A stretch of 36,925 nt of DNA from JAPLJC01 sp052326585 (GTDB taxonomy: Bacteria; Desulfobacterota; Desulfobaccia; Desulfobaccales; 0-14-0-80-60-11): contig JBKQLU010000022.1 of assembly GCA_052326585.1 (NCBI GenBank), positions 1-36,925 on the forward strand. The letters run 5' to 3'. How positions within the stretch are numbered: the first letter of the stretch is position 1; each line of letters begins with the position of its first letter. The translations under genes were made by a program, and so were the position numbers. The notes under the pieces are model-generated. The model searched no databases, was not told the DNA's origin, and saw only the letters and a list, made by a program, of their open reading frames with translations. This document shows, one piece after another, positions 1-7,369 of the stretch.

Positions 1-281
1 CCGTGGCCCTGGGCGGCATGCTCATCGGCTCCATCGTCACCGGCCTGTTCGTGGCCATCTCCATGACCTCCGGCGGCGGCGCCTGGGATAACGCCAAGAA
101 GGCCATCGAAGACGGCCTCTACGGCGGTAAGGGCTCCGACGCCCATAAGGCCGCGGTTACCGGCGACACCGTAGGCGATCCTTACAAAGACACCGCCGGC
201 CCGGCAATCAACCCAATGATCAAGGTGGTCAACATCGTCGCCCTGCTCATCGTACCTCTGCTGGCCAAGTACGCTGGTTAA
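1..281 (+). CDS. hppA: Membrane-bound proton/sodium-pumping pyrophosphatase, C-terminal end (partial)
   Basis: The frame is open from the left edge (codons start at base 3) and ends at TAA 279-281, so only about the last 92 residues are present. The protein couples PPi hydrolysis to ion pumping across the cytoplasmic membrane. Visible family features are a glycine-rich membrane segment, the GGAWDNAKK motif, the DTVGDPYKDTAGPA stretch and a final hydrophobic helix (VNIVALLIVPLLA); the DxxGDPxKDT and GPxxN elements belong to the catalytic core and the end of the H+-PPase family. The rest of the gene lies outside the window, so H+ versus Na+ specificity cannot be judged. A strong terminator follows at once, so this is the end of a transcription unit. 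Confidence 0.95.
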   Translation, partial: VALGGMLIGSIVTGLFVAISMTSGGGAWDNAKKAIEDGLYGGKGSDAHKAAVTGDTVGDPYKDTAGPAINPMIKVVNIVALLIVPLLAKYAG

Positions 282-294
282 CCGTTAACCAGGC

Positions 295-327
295 AAGCCG
301 GCTCCCTTCTGGGGGCCGGCTTTTTTT
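295..327 (+). terminator. Rho-independent terminator after hppA
   Basis: A 12-bp stem (AAGCCGGCTCCC at 295-306 pairing with 311-322, one G-T pair) with a TTCT loop at 307-310 runs into a T tract at 321-327. It starts 13 bases after the hppA stop codon. Confidence 0.93.
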
Positions 328-361
328 ATGGTCCGGCGCTTCGGCAACTGGAGGAAATTTA

Positions 362-370
362 TGCTAATAT
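362..370 (+). promoter_or_regulatory. Possible extended -10 promoter for the MNT gene
   Basis: TGCTAATAT at 362-370 matches an extended -10 element (TG-N-TAATAT). No convincing -35 is seen 16-18 bases upstream. It lies between the hppA terminator and the MNT gene, about 28 bases before its ATG, so position supports it more than sequence does. Confidence 0.35.
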
Positions 371-397
371 GAAATTTGGGGGCGGGAGGTAAAACTC

Positions 398-688
398 ATG
401 GGCGTTAAGGAAATTTTGCAGGAAAAACGGCAGGAAATCTTAGAGATCGCCGCCAGGCATGGCGCCTATAATGTGCGCATCTTCGGCTCCGTGGCGCGAG
501 GCGAGGCGGATGAGGATAGCGACGTAGATTTCTTAATAGACGCTGGGCCAAACCGAACTCCCTTTTTTCCAGGGGGGCTGGTGAGGGATTTGGAAGGTCT
601 TTTGGGACGGCCGGTGGATATCGTAACCGAAAAAGGGCTGAGAGCCCGTATCCGGGAGCGGGTTCTCAATGAGGCGGTGCCGCTGTGA
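398..688 (+). CDS. MNT-domain nucleotidyltransferase, antitoxin-type (MntA family), apparently orphan
   Basis: This 96-residue protein is a minimal nucleotidyltransferase of the kind paired with HEPN (HepT) toxins. The signature GSVARGEADEDSDVDFLID (about residues 31-49) contains the GSxxRG loop and the DxD metal-binding pair. GGGAGG at 384-389 lies 8 bases before the ATG. In MntA-HepT systems the antitoxin AMPylates or otherwise blocks the HEPN RNase, and the two genes normally overlap by a few bases. Here TGA at 686-688 overlaps a GTG at 685 that opens a HepT-like start, but the frame soon runs into repeat-like DNA and no HEPN domain follows. The family call is firm; a functional toxin-antitoxin role here is doubtful without the partner. 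Confidence 0.85.
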   Translation: MGVKEILQEKRQEILEIAARHGAYNVRIFGSVARGEADEDSDVDFLIDAGPNRTPFFPGGLVRDLEGLLGRPVDIVTEKGLRARIRERVLNEAVPL

Positions 689-711
689 GGGACGATCGGA
701 GCAATTTGAAA
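685..711 (+). pseudogene. Possible remnant of a HEPN/HepT toxin start codon region
   Basis: GTG at 685 overlaps the MNT stop codon (GTGA), the usual mntA-hepT arrangement, and its first codons read MRDDRSNL, resembling the MRDD/MKRD opening of many HepT (DUF86) proteins. After about eight codons the frame enters low-complexity, repeat-like DNA with no HEPN features (no RxxxxH motif). I infer that the toxin gene was replaced or deleted at this point. Eight residues are too few to prove homology. Confidence 0.35.
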
Positions 712-788
712 CTCAGGTTACCCCGAAGCCCCTCTGGGGTCGGAAGGAGCGTAGCGACCGGAGCCACCAGGGCAGGGGGGGGTCTACC

Positions 789-831
789 TTTTCCCCTCCC
801 CCTGGATGGGGGAGGGTTAGGGTGGGGGTGG
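789..831 (+). repeat. Dispersed palindrome, family A (CCCTAACCCTCCCCC/GGGGGAGGGTTAGGG)
   Basis: The arms TCCCCTCCCCC and GGGGGAGGG flank ATGG/TGGAT, followed by TTAGGGTGGGGGTGG. Related copies occur at 1813-1853, 13426-13470, 15239-15276, 25676-25714, 25741-25783 and 36888-36925. This copy directly abuts the start of the DUF559 gene. Confidence 0.85.
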
Positions 832-1178
832 CAAAAGTGGTGGAAACTTCCATATTACTCGCCAGGTCCTTGCGGAGAGTACAGACCGATGCCGAGAGAC
901 TATTATGGCGGCATTTGCAGAGCAAACAGATGGAAGGATTCAAGTTTCGCAGACAGGCGCCTATTGGTAAATACGTAGTAGATTTTGTCTCATTTGCAAG
1001 GAAATTGATTGTAGAAGTTGACGGCGGCCAACATGCGGTGGAAATAGCAAAAGATCAGAAGCGGGAAAACTGGTTATTTACTCAAGGTTTTACTACGGTG
1101 AGATTCTGGAACAATGCAGTTTTGCAAAACCTCGAGGGAGTATTAGAGGCAATAAGAGAAAGTATCTTGAAGATTTAA
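828..1178 (+). CDS. DUF559 (Vsr-like) endonuclease-domain protein
   Basis: This 116-residue protein matches the DUF559/COG2852 family, small proteins with a restriction-endonuclease-like fold related to very-short-patch-repair nucleases. Characteristic segments are LRRVQTDAERLLWRHL (about residues 16-31), FKFRRQAPIGKYVVDF (about 39-54) and the putative catalytic strand LIVEVDGGQH (about 62-71), with Asp and Glu placed as in PD-(D/E)XK folds. The frame is open further upstream, but there it reads through palindrome family A, so I take GTG 828, where the repeat ends and family similarity begins; the purine-rich arm of the repeat may serve as ribosome-binding site. The biological role of the family is not established. 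Base composition is lower in GC than in neighbouring genes, which suggests acquisition. Confidence 0.8.
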   Translation: MAKVVETSILLARSLRRVQTDAERLLWRHLQSKQMEGFKFRRQAPIGKYVVDFVSFARKLIVEVDGGQHAVEIAKDQKRENWLFTQGFTTVRFWNNAVLQNLEGVLEAIRESILKI

Positions 1179-1191
1179 TAAGAGAAGATAG

Positions 1192-2982
1192 TTGAATAGC
1201 CGGAAAGCGAAAACCGCAAAGCCAAAAACCTTGACATCGGAGTGGCCCCTTCTTCTGGGACTGGTCCTCCTGGGGCTGACGCTCTTTGGCTACCGGCTGG
1301 GAGTCCCGGGGCTGATGGACCCGGACGAGGGCCGTTACGCCGAAATCGCCCGGGAGATCCTGCTGCTCCGGGATTGGCTTATTCCCCACCTGAACCTCTT
1401 CCCCTACTTGGAAAAGCCGCCCCTGGTCTACTGGCTCACCGCATTAAGCTTCAAGGTTCTGGGTTATACCGAGCTGGCCGCCCGCCTGCCGTCGGCCGCC
1501 GCCGCCCTGGGGGGCCTGTTGCTGGCCTATGGTTTGGCCCGGAGCCTGTGGGGCACGGGGCCGGCCCTTATGGGGGCCACGGTCCTGGCCACCTGCTCCG
1601 GCTACGTGGTCTTGGGAAGGCTCCTCACCCTGGACATGACCTTTGCTTTCCTGCTCAACCTGGCCATCGGCCTGGGTTATCTGGCGCTGCGCCGGGGGCG
1701 GTCCCGGCTTTGGCCCTGGGCTTACGCGGCCCTGGGTCTGGCGGTGCTCAGCAAAGGGCCGGTGGCCCTGCTTCTGGCCGGCGCCATTTGGGGGCTCTGG
1801 ATATTATTCAATTCACCCCCACCCCAACCCTCCCCCCTCAAGGGGGAGGGGGTAAAAGCAAGAGCCAAGTCGGCGGGAGCAAGCTCCGGGGTCCATACTC
1901 CCTCCCCGCTCAAGGGGGTAGAGGTAAATACAGGAGCCCTTCTAAAACTGAGAGAGTTATTGGCGTTGCTATTCCAGCCCTGGAGCTGGCTCCTCCTGGC
2001 GGGCCTTGTCCTGCCGTGGTTCGTCTACGTGCAATGGCGCTATCCGGTCTTTTTTCACTATTTTATCCTGGAGCACCATTTCGGCCGCTTCCTGAGCCCC
2101 GCCTTCCACCCGGAGCCGGTCTATTATTACGGGCCGGTGTTGCTGGGGCTGCTGCTCCCCTGGAGTTTCCTCCTGCCCTGGGCCTGGCGCCGCGGCCGGC
2201 GCGACCCGGACCGGCTCTTTCTGATGGTTTGGGCGGGGGTGGTGGTAGCCTTCTTTTCGCTCTCCCGGGGGAAGCTGGCCCCCTACATTTTACCGGCCCT
2301 GCTGCCCCTGGCCTTGCTCTTGGGCCGGGGTCTGGCGGAGATGGCGGGCGCCGGCCGGGACGGGCGGCAAGAGCCGGGTTTCCGCGCCGCCCTCTGGGGT
2401 TGGGCTGGCGCCGGGGCGGTCCTGTTGCTCCTCCTCTCCTTTGCCAACCTGGAGCAGGTCTGGCCGCGCCTCGACCTGCCGCGGCCATATTTATTGGGGG
2501 TGGCGGTGATTTTCACCCTGACCCCTATTTTGGCGCTGCTGGACCGGAGGCGGGTCCTCGGGTTTTTGGGAGCCGGGGCCCTGATCTTTAGCATCCTGCT
2601 GCCGGTGGGAATGGAGAGTTTGAGCCGGCAGCGTTCGCCCCGGGAGATGGGGCTGCTCCTTAAGTCCCAGTGGCAGCCGCACGCCGCCCTGGTGGGAGTC
2701 AACCTCTATTCCCAGGGACTCTCCTTCTACAGCGGCCAGGTCTTCCATCTCCTGGAATCCCGGACTGAACTCGATTTCGGCCGCAGGCTGGCCCCGGAGC
2801 AGGAGCGCACTCTTTACCTGGCGGGGCTGGGCGAGTTGGCGCCATTCGTCCAAAAACGCCCTTTAGTCTTCTTATATGTGAAGGAGCGCTACCTGGAGGG
2901 TCTGCAAACCGGGCTGCCGGGGAAGCTCCGGGTCCTGGCCCGTCAAGGGGATTGCCTTTTGCTGGCCGATGAGGGAAAATAG
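1192..2982 (+). CDS. GT39/ArnT-like integral membrane glycosyltransferase
   Basis: The product (596 aa) is a polytopic membrane glycosyltransferase of the PMT/ArnT superfamily, which transfers sugars from polyprenyl-phosphate donors on the outer face of the cytoplasmic membrane. The family hallmark is near the N-terminus: a first membrane segment, then LMDPDEGRYAEIAREIL with the catalytic acidic residues in the DPDEGRY loop, and later FPYLEKPPLVYWL. About ten further hydrophobic segments follow. The start is TTG 1192 with a weak AGAGAAG upstream; TTG 1231 is an alternative. Residues about 205-250 do not look like the family: they translate palindrome family A (SPPPQPSPLKGEG and a second partial copy) and form an in-frame insertion between two membrane segments. 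The substrate (lipid A, glycan or protein) cannot be assigned. lptF follows 161 bases downstream. Confidence 0.88.
   Translation: MNSRKAKTAKPKTLTSEWPLLLGLVLLGLTLFGYRLGVPGLMDPDEGRYAEIAREILLLRDWLIPHLNLFPYLEKPPLVYWLTALSFKVLGYTELAARLPSAAAALGGLLLAYGLARSLWGTGPALMGATVLATCSGYVVLGRLLTLDMTFAFLLNLAIGLGYLALRRGRSRLWPWAYAALGLAVLSKGPVALLLAGAIWGLWILFNSPPPQPSPLKGEGVKARAKSAGASSGVHTPSPLKGVEVNTGALLKLRELLALLFQPWSWLLLAGLVLPWFVYVQWRYPVFFHYFILEHHFGRFLSPAFHPEPVYYYGPVLLGLLLPWSFLLPWAWRRGRRDPDRLFLMVWAGVVVAFFSLSRGKLAPYILPALLPLALLLGRGLAEMAGAGRDGRQEPGFRAALWGWAGAGAVLLLLLSFANLEQVWPRLDLPRPYLLGVAVIFTLTPILALLDRRRVLGFLGAGALIFSILLPVGMESLSRQRSPREMGLLLKSQWQPHAALVGVNLYSQGLSFYSGQVFHLLESRTELDFGRRLAPEQERTLYLAGLGELAPFVQKRPLVFLYVKERYLEGLQTGLPGKLRVLARQGDCLLLADEGK
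1811..1930 (+). repeat. Family A palindrome plus partial second copy inserted in-frame in the GT39 gene
   Basis: 1813-1853 is a full copy (CACCCCCACCCCAACCCTCC, then CCCCTCAAGGGGGAGGGGG), and 1897-1924 is a shorter one (ACTCCCTCCCCGCTCAAGGG, then GGTAGAGG). Together with the linker they keep the reading frame open and add roughly 40-48 residues rich in Pro, Ser, Gly and Lys to a loop. The match to intergenic copies at 25741-25783 and 13426-13470 shows that it is the same family. Confidence 0.85.
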
Positions 2983-3143
2983 CGCATGGCGAGCTGCCGG
3001 GGCGGGAGTGGCACAGGCTGTCAGCAGGTGATCGGGCCGCCCCTAGAAACCATAGGCAGTGATCGCCTAACCAAGGAAGCCGGGCGCGGGCTGCATTAGC
3101 CGCCGCGCCGGGACGATGCGCACCCCGGATTAGCCGCCGCCCC

Positions 3144-4298
3144 ATGCCTCTAATCATCTATCGCTATCTCCTCCTGGAAATCCTGGCGCCCTTTGGGGTG
3201 AGCCTGCTGGGCTTCACCGCCATCGTCTTTCTGGGCCGCCTGATGAAGATTACCCAGATGATCGTAGTGAAGGGAGTGGGTCTGGTGGAAGTCTTACAGA
3301 CCTGTCTCTATCTGCTCCCCTATCTGATGGTCTTCACCCTGCCGATGGCGGCCACGGTGGGGATTTTGCTGTCGCTGACCCGCCTCAGCGTCGATCGGGA
3401 AGTGATGGCTATGAAGACCGCGGGGATGAGCTTCGCGCAACTGTTGCCTCCCATTCTGGGCTTTTCCCTGGCGGCGGCGGGCGTCACCCTGATACTCACG
3501 GTCTTCGGCAGCCCCTGGGGCCAGCAGGCCACCCGGGACCTCCTGAATAACGTGGCCAAAAAGCGGGCCGACCTGGGTCTCCAGGAACAGGTGTTTAATA
3601 CTGATTTTCAAGGGCTGATGCTGTTCGCCAACAAGGTCTCTTCCCGGGGGGGCGGGCTCAAGGGCATCTTCGTCTACGACTTCCGGGACCAGGAAAATCC
3701 CAGCACGGTTTATGCCCAGGCCGGACAGTTGAGCTACGATGAGGCCCAGGAGAGCATGGTGATGGAGCTCAGCGACGGCTATGTCTTCCGCTGGGGCCAG
3801 GAGGAAAAGGGTTCGAACCGCTGGCAGGTGGTGGATTTCAAAAGCTACCGGCTGCCCTTGCAGCTCTTCAGTTTTGGCTTAAAAGGCGGCGGCCGGTCAG
3901 AGTCCGAGATGTCGCTGGGGGAACTATGGAAAAGGCTTTCCCAGGAGCAGGCGGGCACGGACCTTTATAACCGGGCCGTGGTGGAACTGAACCAGCGCTT
4001 CGCCATGCCGGTGGGGGCCCTGATCCTCTGCCTGATCGCCATGCCCCTGGGGTTAAGCCACCGCCAGCAGGGCCGGACCTGGGGGTTGATTGTCGGACTG
4101 GCCCTGTTTCTGGTGTACTACATCATCTTTACCGCCTCCTGGCGCCTGGCGGTTGGCTTTAAGATCAACCCGGCCCTGGCCCCCTGGACCTCCGATTTCC
4201 TCTTTACCTGGGTGGCGGCTTTTCTCTGGTACCGCAGCGTCAAAGAGCTGCCCCTGTTGCCGGGCTTCTTGAAATGGCACGGGTTTTTAAAGGCATGA
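3144..4298 (+). CDS. lptF: LptF/LptG-family lipopolysaccharide export permease (YjgP/YjgQ)
   Basis: The 384-residue protein fits the LptF/LptG family, inner-membrane subunits of the LptB2FG ABC exporter that pulls LPS from the membrane into the Lpt bridge. The N-terminus IIYRYLLLEILAPFGVSLLGFT is family-typical (basic start then TM1). Two more TM helices lie before residue ~120, followed by a periplasmic beta-jellyroll domain (about 130-265) and three C-terminal TM helices (about 280-370). RLSVDREVMAMKTAGMS (about residues 75-91) is the coupling-helix region that contacts LptB. ATG 3144 has no clear Shine-Dalgarno. LptF rather than LptG is a tentative choice; the partner and lptB are not in the window. 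The preceding 161 bp hold no gene. Confidence 0.9.
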   Translation: MPLIIYRYLLLEILAPFGVSLLGFTAIVFLGRLMKITQMIVVKGVGLVEVLQTCLYLLPYLMVFTLPMAATVGILLSLTRLSVDREVMAMKTAGMSFAQLLPPILGFSLAAAGVTLILTVFGSPWGQQATRDLLNNVAKKRADLGLQEQVFNTDFQGLMLFANKVSSRGGGLKGIFVYDFRDQENPSTVYAQAGQLSYDEAQESMVMELSDGYVFRWGQEEKGSNRWQVVDFKSYRLPLQLFSFGLKGGGRSESEMSLGELWKRLSQEQAGTDLYNRAVVELNQRFAMPVGALILCLIAMPLGLSHRQQGRTWGLIVGLALFLVYYIIFTASWRLAVGFKINPALAPWTSDFLFTWVAAFLWYRSVKELPLLPGFLKWHGFLKA

Positions 4299-4320
4299 AA
4301 GGTAATCCGGGAGAGGCGGC

Positions 4321-4475
4321 AGGGGCGGGTTTTAAACCCGCCCGTACAGGGCGGACACCCGGGTCCGCCCCTACGCCAAAGCAGTTGTAGGGTGGGCACT
4401 GCCCACCAGTTCCTTTAATTTCGAGTTTTAATAAAACAGCCGCCTTTCGCATAGTGGTGCGTGAGACGCACCCTA
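4321..4475. repeat. Cluster of family B palindromes in the lptF-manB gap
   Basis: The 279-base gap between convergent genes holds AGGGGCGGGTTTTAAACCCG, then CCC at 4321-4343 with a second GC-rich palindrome to 4375; TGTAGGGTGGGCACTGCCCACC at about 4386-4407; and GGTGCGTGAGACGCACC followed by CTAC at 4455-4475. All share a TGTAGGG/CCCTAC edge and a palindromic core. No ORF is supported here. Bidirectional terminator activity is possible but unproven. Confidence 0.8.
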
Positions 4476-4577
4476 CAAAACTGCAAGACCTTTGAAAAGA
4501 AAGCAGCCCGTAGGGCTCGTCCTTAGTTAGGGCGGATACCCTATCCCAGGCGTACCGCCGGTTTTACCCAAGCAGAT

Positions 4578-5942
4578 TCAGGGTTGCGAAACCTTACCCA
4601 ACAGCGCCAGGATCTCTTCGGTCTTTTCCTGGAGCAAGGCTTTATCCCCCCGGGTTTCCACGTTGAGGCGCAGCACCGGCTCGGTGTTGGAGGGGCGCAG
4701 ATTAAAGCGCCAGTTGGGAAACTCCAGGCTGAGGCCGTCGATGCGCTCCTTCTTGAGGGCGGCAGGGGTGTAGAAGGCCTCCACCCGCTTGAGGGCGCCG
4801 CTGGGGTCCGGAAGACGCCGGTTGATCTCGCCGCTCACCGGGAAGCGGGCCAGGCGCTCCGCCATCAGGGCCGACAGCGGGCGGCCGCTCTCGCTCAAGA
4901 ACTGCAGCACCAGCAGCCAGGGGATCATGCCGCTGTCGCAGTAGCTGAAATCCTGGAAATAGTGGTGCCCGGACATCTCCCCGCCGTATAAGGCGTTTTC
5001 CAGGCGCATGCGCTCCTTGATGAAGGCATGGCCGGTCTTGTTCTGAATGGGCCGGCCGCCCGCGGCCAATACCTGCTCCACGGTGTTCCAGGTGAGCCTG
5101 GGGTCGTGAATTACCGCGGCCCCGGGGTGGCGGGCCAGGAGGATTTGGGCCAGGAAGCCGACGATATAGTAGCTCTCGATGAAGTCTCCCTGCTCATCGA
5201 AGAAAAAGCAGCGGTCGAAGTCGCCGTCCCAGGCGAGCCCTAGATCGGCCCGATGCAGCCGCACCGCGGCGCTGGTGGCCTGGCGGTTCTCCGGCAAGAG
5301 CGGATTGGGAACCCCGTTAGGAAAGCCGGGGTCCGGCTCGTGGTTGATCTTGATAAACCTGAAGGGTAGCTGCTTCTCCAGCCGGTCCAGCACCGGGCCG
5401 GCGCAGCCGTTGCCGGCGTTGACCACCACCGTGAGGGGCCTGAGGGTGGCCGGGTCCACGTAGCTCAGCAGGTGGGCGACGTAAGCCCGAAAGGCCTCGG
5501 TGGGCAGCAGGGCGCCCCGGCGGCGGGAGGGCAACGGCGGCAAGGCGCCTGCGGTCAGGGTCTCCAGGTTCCCGAGGCCGGAGTCGCCGCTCAGGGGACG
5601 GGCTTGCTCCCGCACCAGCTTCAGGCCGTTATATTCCGGGGGGTTGTGGCTGGCGGTGATCATGAGGCCGCCGTCCAGTTCCAGGCGGGCGGTGTAGAAA
5701 TAGACCTGCTCGGTGCCGCACAGTCCCAGGTCCAGAATTTCCACCCCGCAGTCGCGCAGCCCGGCGCTCACGGCCAGGGCCAGAGGCAGGCTGGAGGCGC
5801 GCACGTCCCGGCCCAGGGCCACCCGGGATGGATGCAGGAAGGCGGCATAGGCCCGGCCGATCCGGTAGGCCAGATCGGGATCGAGTTCCTCCGGGACCCG
5901 CCCGCGCACGTCGTAAGCCTTGAAGCAGCTAAGCTTTCCCAT
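4578..5942 (-). CDS. manB: Phosphomannomutase/phosphoglucomutase
   Basis: The 454-residue protein belongs to the alpha-D-phosphohexomutase superfamily and interconverts mannose-6-P and mannose-1-P (often also the glucose phosphates). Visible signatures are FKAYDVRG at the N-terminus (residues 8-15), the phosphoserine loop LMITASHNPPEYNGLK (about 91-106), the metal-binding DGDFDRCFFFDEQG (about 239-252, DxDxD type), a sugar-specificity loop near GGEMSGHHYF, and the C-terminal phosphate-binding RPSNTEPVLRL. All catalytic elements are present at normal length. It supplies mannose-1-P to the ManC enzyme encoded at 8557. It is transcribed divergently from the epimerase gene at 6242 and convergently to lptF. 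Confidence 0.95.
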   Translation of the reverse strand: MGKLSCFKAYDVRGRVPEELDPDLAYRIGRAYAAFLHPSRVALGRDVRASSLPLALAVSAGLRDCGVEILDLGLCGTEQVYFYTARLELDGGLMITASHNPPEYNGLKLVREQARPLSGDSGLGNLETLTAGALPPLPSRRRGALLPTEAFRAYVAHLLSYVDPATLRPLTVVVNAGNGCAGPVLDRLEKQLPFRFIKINHEPDPGFPNGVPNPLLPENRQATSAAVRLHRADLGLAWDGDFDRCFFFDEQGDFIESYYIVGFLAQILLARHPGAAVIHDPRLTWNTVEQVLAAGGRPIQNKTGHAFIKERMRLENALYGGEMSGHHYFQDFSYCDSGMIPWLLVLQFLSESGRPLSALMAERLARFPVSGEINRRLPDPSGALKRVEAFYTPAALKKERIDGLSLEFPNWRFNLRPSNTEPVLRLNVETRGDKALLQEKTEEILALLGKVSQP

Positions 5943-6241
5943 AACCTGCAGCTAATTTAATAGCATCACGGCATCGGCCCGGCGGCCGGATTGGCGCCGC
6001 GGCCCGCCGCCTGCGGCAATGCGCGCCATTATTACTTTTGGCCAGGTACCCTCTCCATCCGGGAATATGCGGCTGCGGCGCGCCAAGGCCTCCACCCAGG
6101 TTGTGAGGCCCCCCCCTCGCCGATGCAAATCCGGGAGAGATTTTTTGAGGGGTAAATGGTCTTTATGGCAGCCAAGATAGCACAAATTTCCAAGTTTTGA
6201 TAGGATGAGGGCCAAATGCCGTGATCTCCGGGTAAGCTGAG
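5943..6241. other. Divergent intergenic region between manB and the epimerase gene
   Basis: About 300 bases separate two divergent genes, so promoters for both are expected here. The part at 6120-6220 is locally AT-richer than its surroundings, but I see no pair of -35/-10 boxes that I would defend. The long antisense frame crossing this region is a GC-driven shadow of the epimerase gene. Confidence 0.5.
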
Positions 6242-7288
6242 GTGCGCCTCCCGGGACCGACGGCGCGGTGGAGGTGGGTTATCAGCGATCTCTCTTCTCT
6301 TAAAGGCGCCCGCGTCCTGATTACGGGGGGCGCCGGCATGATTGGCAGCACCATCGCCCACCTGGCGGTAAAAAATGGGGCCCTGGTTACCATCCTGGAT
6401 GCGATGTTGCCGGCTTATGGAGGAAATCTCTTTAACCTGGACGGGATTTTCGCGGCCATTAAATTCGTCCAGGGCGATATCCGCGATCCGGCGGTGGGCC
6501 AAAGCCTGGTAGCGGAGACCGATTACCTCTTCAATCTGGCCGGGCAGGTGAGCTATGTGGACAGCAACACCGACCCGTTTCTGGACCTGGATATCAATTG
6601 CAAAGGGCACCTGCAGATGCTGGAGGCCTGCCGCCAGGCGGGCGCCAAGGCCCGGTTGGTCTTCGCCAGTTCGAGATTCGTCTATGGCAGGATCGATTAC
6701 AACCCGGTGGACGAGGGCCATCCTTTCAATTGTCTGAGCATTTACGGCATCCATAAACTGGCCGGGGAAAAGTATTATCGCTTCTATCATGAAGCCTACG
6801 GCCTGGATACGGTGAGCGTGCGCATCGCCAATCCTTACGGGCCCCGGCAGCAGATGAAGCATAGCAAATACGGCATCCTCAACTGGTTCATCCGCCTGGC
6901 CCTGGAGGGGCGGCCCCTGACGATTTACGGCGAGGGGCGGCAGACGCGGGATTATGTCTTTGTGGAGGACCTGGCCGACGCCATGCTGGCATTGGCCCTG
7001 GCCCCCGGAACCGCAGGCCAGGTCTATAACCTGGGCTCCGCCACGTCCACGCCGTTTCTCGAAATGGCGCACCTGGTGGCCGCCGCCGTGCCCGGCACCG
7101 AGGTGCACCAGGTAGAGTGGCCGGCGGACCGCGCCTTCGTGGAAACCGGGGACTATCTCAGCGACATCGGCAAGATCAACGCCGCCACCGGTTGGCGGCC
7201 CCGAACCTCCCTCCAGGAGGGGATATCCCGGACTGTGGCCTATTACCGTAAGTATCGGGACAAATACTGGGGAGCAGGTCTAGTGTAA
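6242..7288 (+). CDS. NAD-dependent sugar-nucleotide epimerase/dehydratase (extended SDR)
   Basis: The protein (348 aa) is an extended short-chain dehydrogenase acting on nucleotide sugars. The Rossmann motif VLITGGAGMIGS lies at about residues 24-35 (Phe of the common GGAGFIGS replaced by Met). The catalytic Ser region is FASSRFVYG and the YxxxK pair is YGIHK, followed by NPYGPRQ and the C-terminal RDYVFVEDLADA typical of UDP-glucose 4-epimerase and GDP/dTDP-sugar dehydratases. Sequence alone does not separate 4-epimerase from 4,6-dehydratase. The only start before the Rossmann motif in this frame is GTG 6242, giving a roughly 20-residue leader with no clear Shine-Dalgarno. Genes for dTDP-glucose and GDP-mannose synthesis follow on the same strand, so a role in surface glycan precursor supply is likely. 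Confidence 0.88.
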   Translation: MRLPGPTARWRWVISDLSSLKGARVLITGGAGMIGSTIAHLAVKNGALVTILDAMLPAYGGNLFNLDGIFAAIKFVQGDIRDPAVGQSLVAETDYLFNLAGQVSYVDSNTDPFLDLDINCKGHLQMLEACRQAGAKARLVFASSRFVYGRIDYNPVDEGHPFNCLSIYGIHKLAGEKYYRFYHEAYGLDTVSVRIANPYGPRQQMKHSKYGILNWFIRLALEGRPLTIYGEGRQTRDYVFVEDLADAMLALALAPGTAGQVYNLGSATSTPFLEMAHLVAAAVPGTEVHQVEWPADRAFVETGDYLSDIGKINAATGWRPRTSLQEGISRTVAYYRKYRDKYWGAGLV

Positions 7289-7369
7289 CCGGCGCATCTG
7301 CCAAAAATTCCCCTGAGCCGCCCCGGGTTCATGGTTGTGGATCAAGGGCGCGTCTGATAAAGATTTCTT

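Noticed and set aside
669..1178. Longer DUF559 frame starting inside the MNT gene
   Set aside because: The first ~53 residues translate the repeat region and overlap the MNT gene; family similarity begins only near GTG 828.
1242..2591. Long alternative frame (449 aa) over the GT39 gene
   Set aside because: Pro/Gly/Ala/Arg-rich shadow of a GC-rich gene; the GT39 frame has clear family motifs.
2983..3143. Gap between the GT39 gene and lptF, checked for a small gene or RNA
   Set aside because: Only a repeated ATTAGCCGCCGC at about 3097 and 3130 was noticed; no coding frame, terminator or recognisable RNA.
6032..7108. 358-residue antisense frame over the epimerase gene
   Set aside because: Shadow frame; the epimerase has intact Rossmann and YxxxK motifs.
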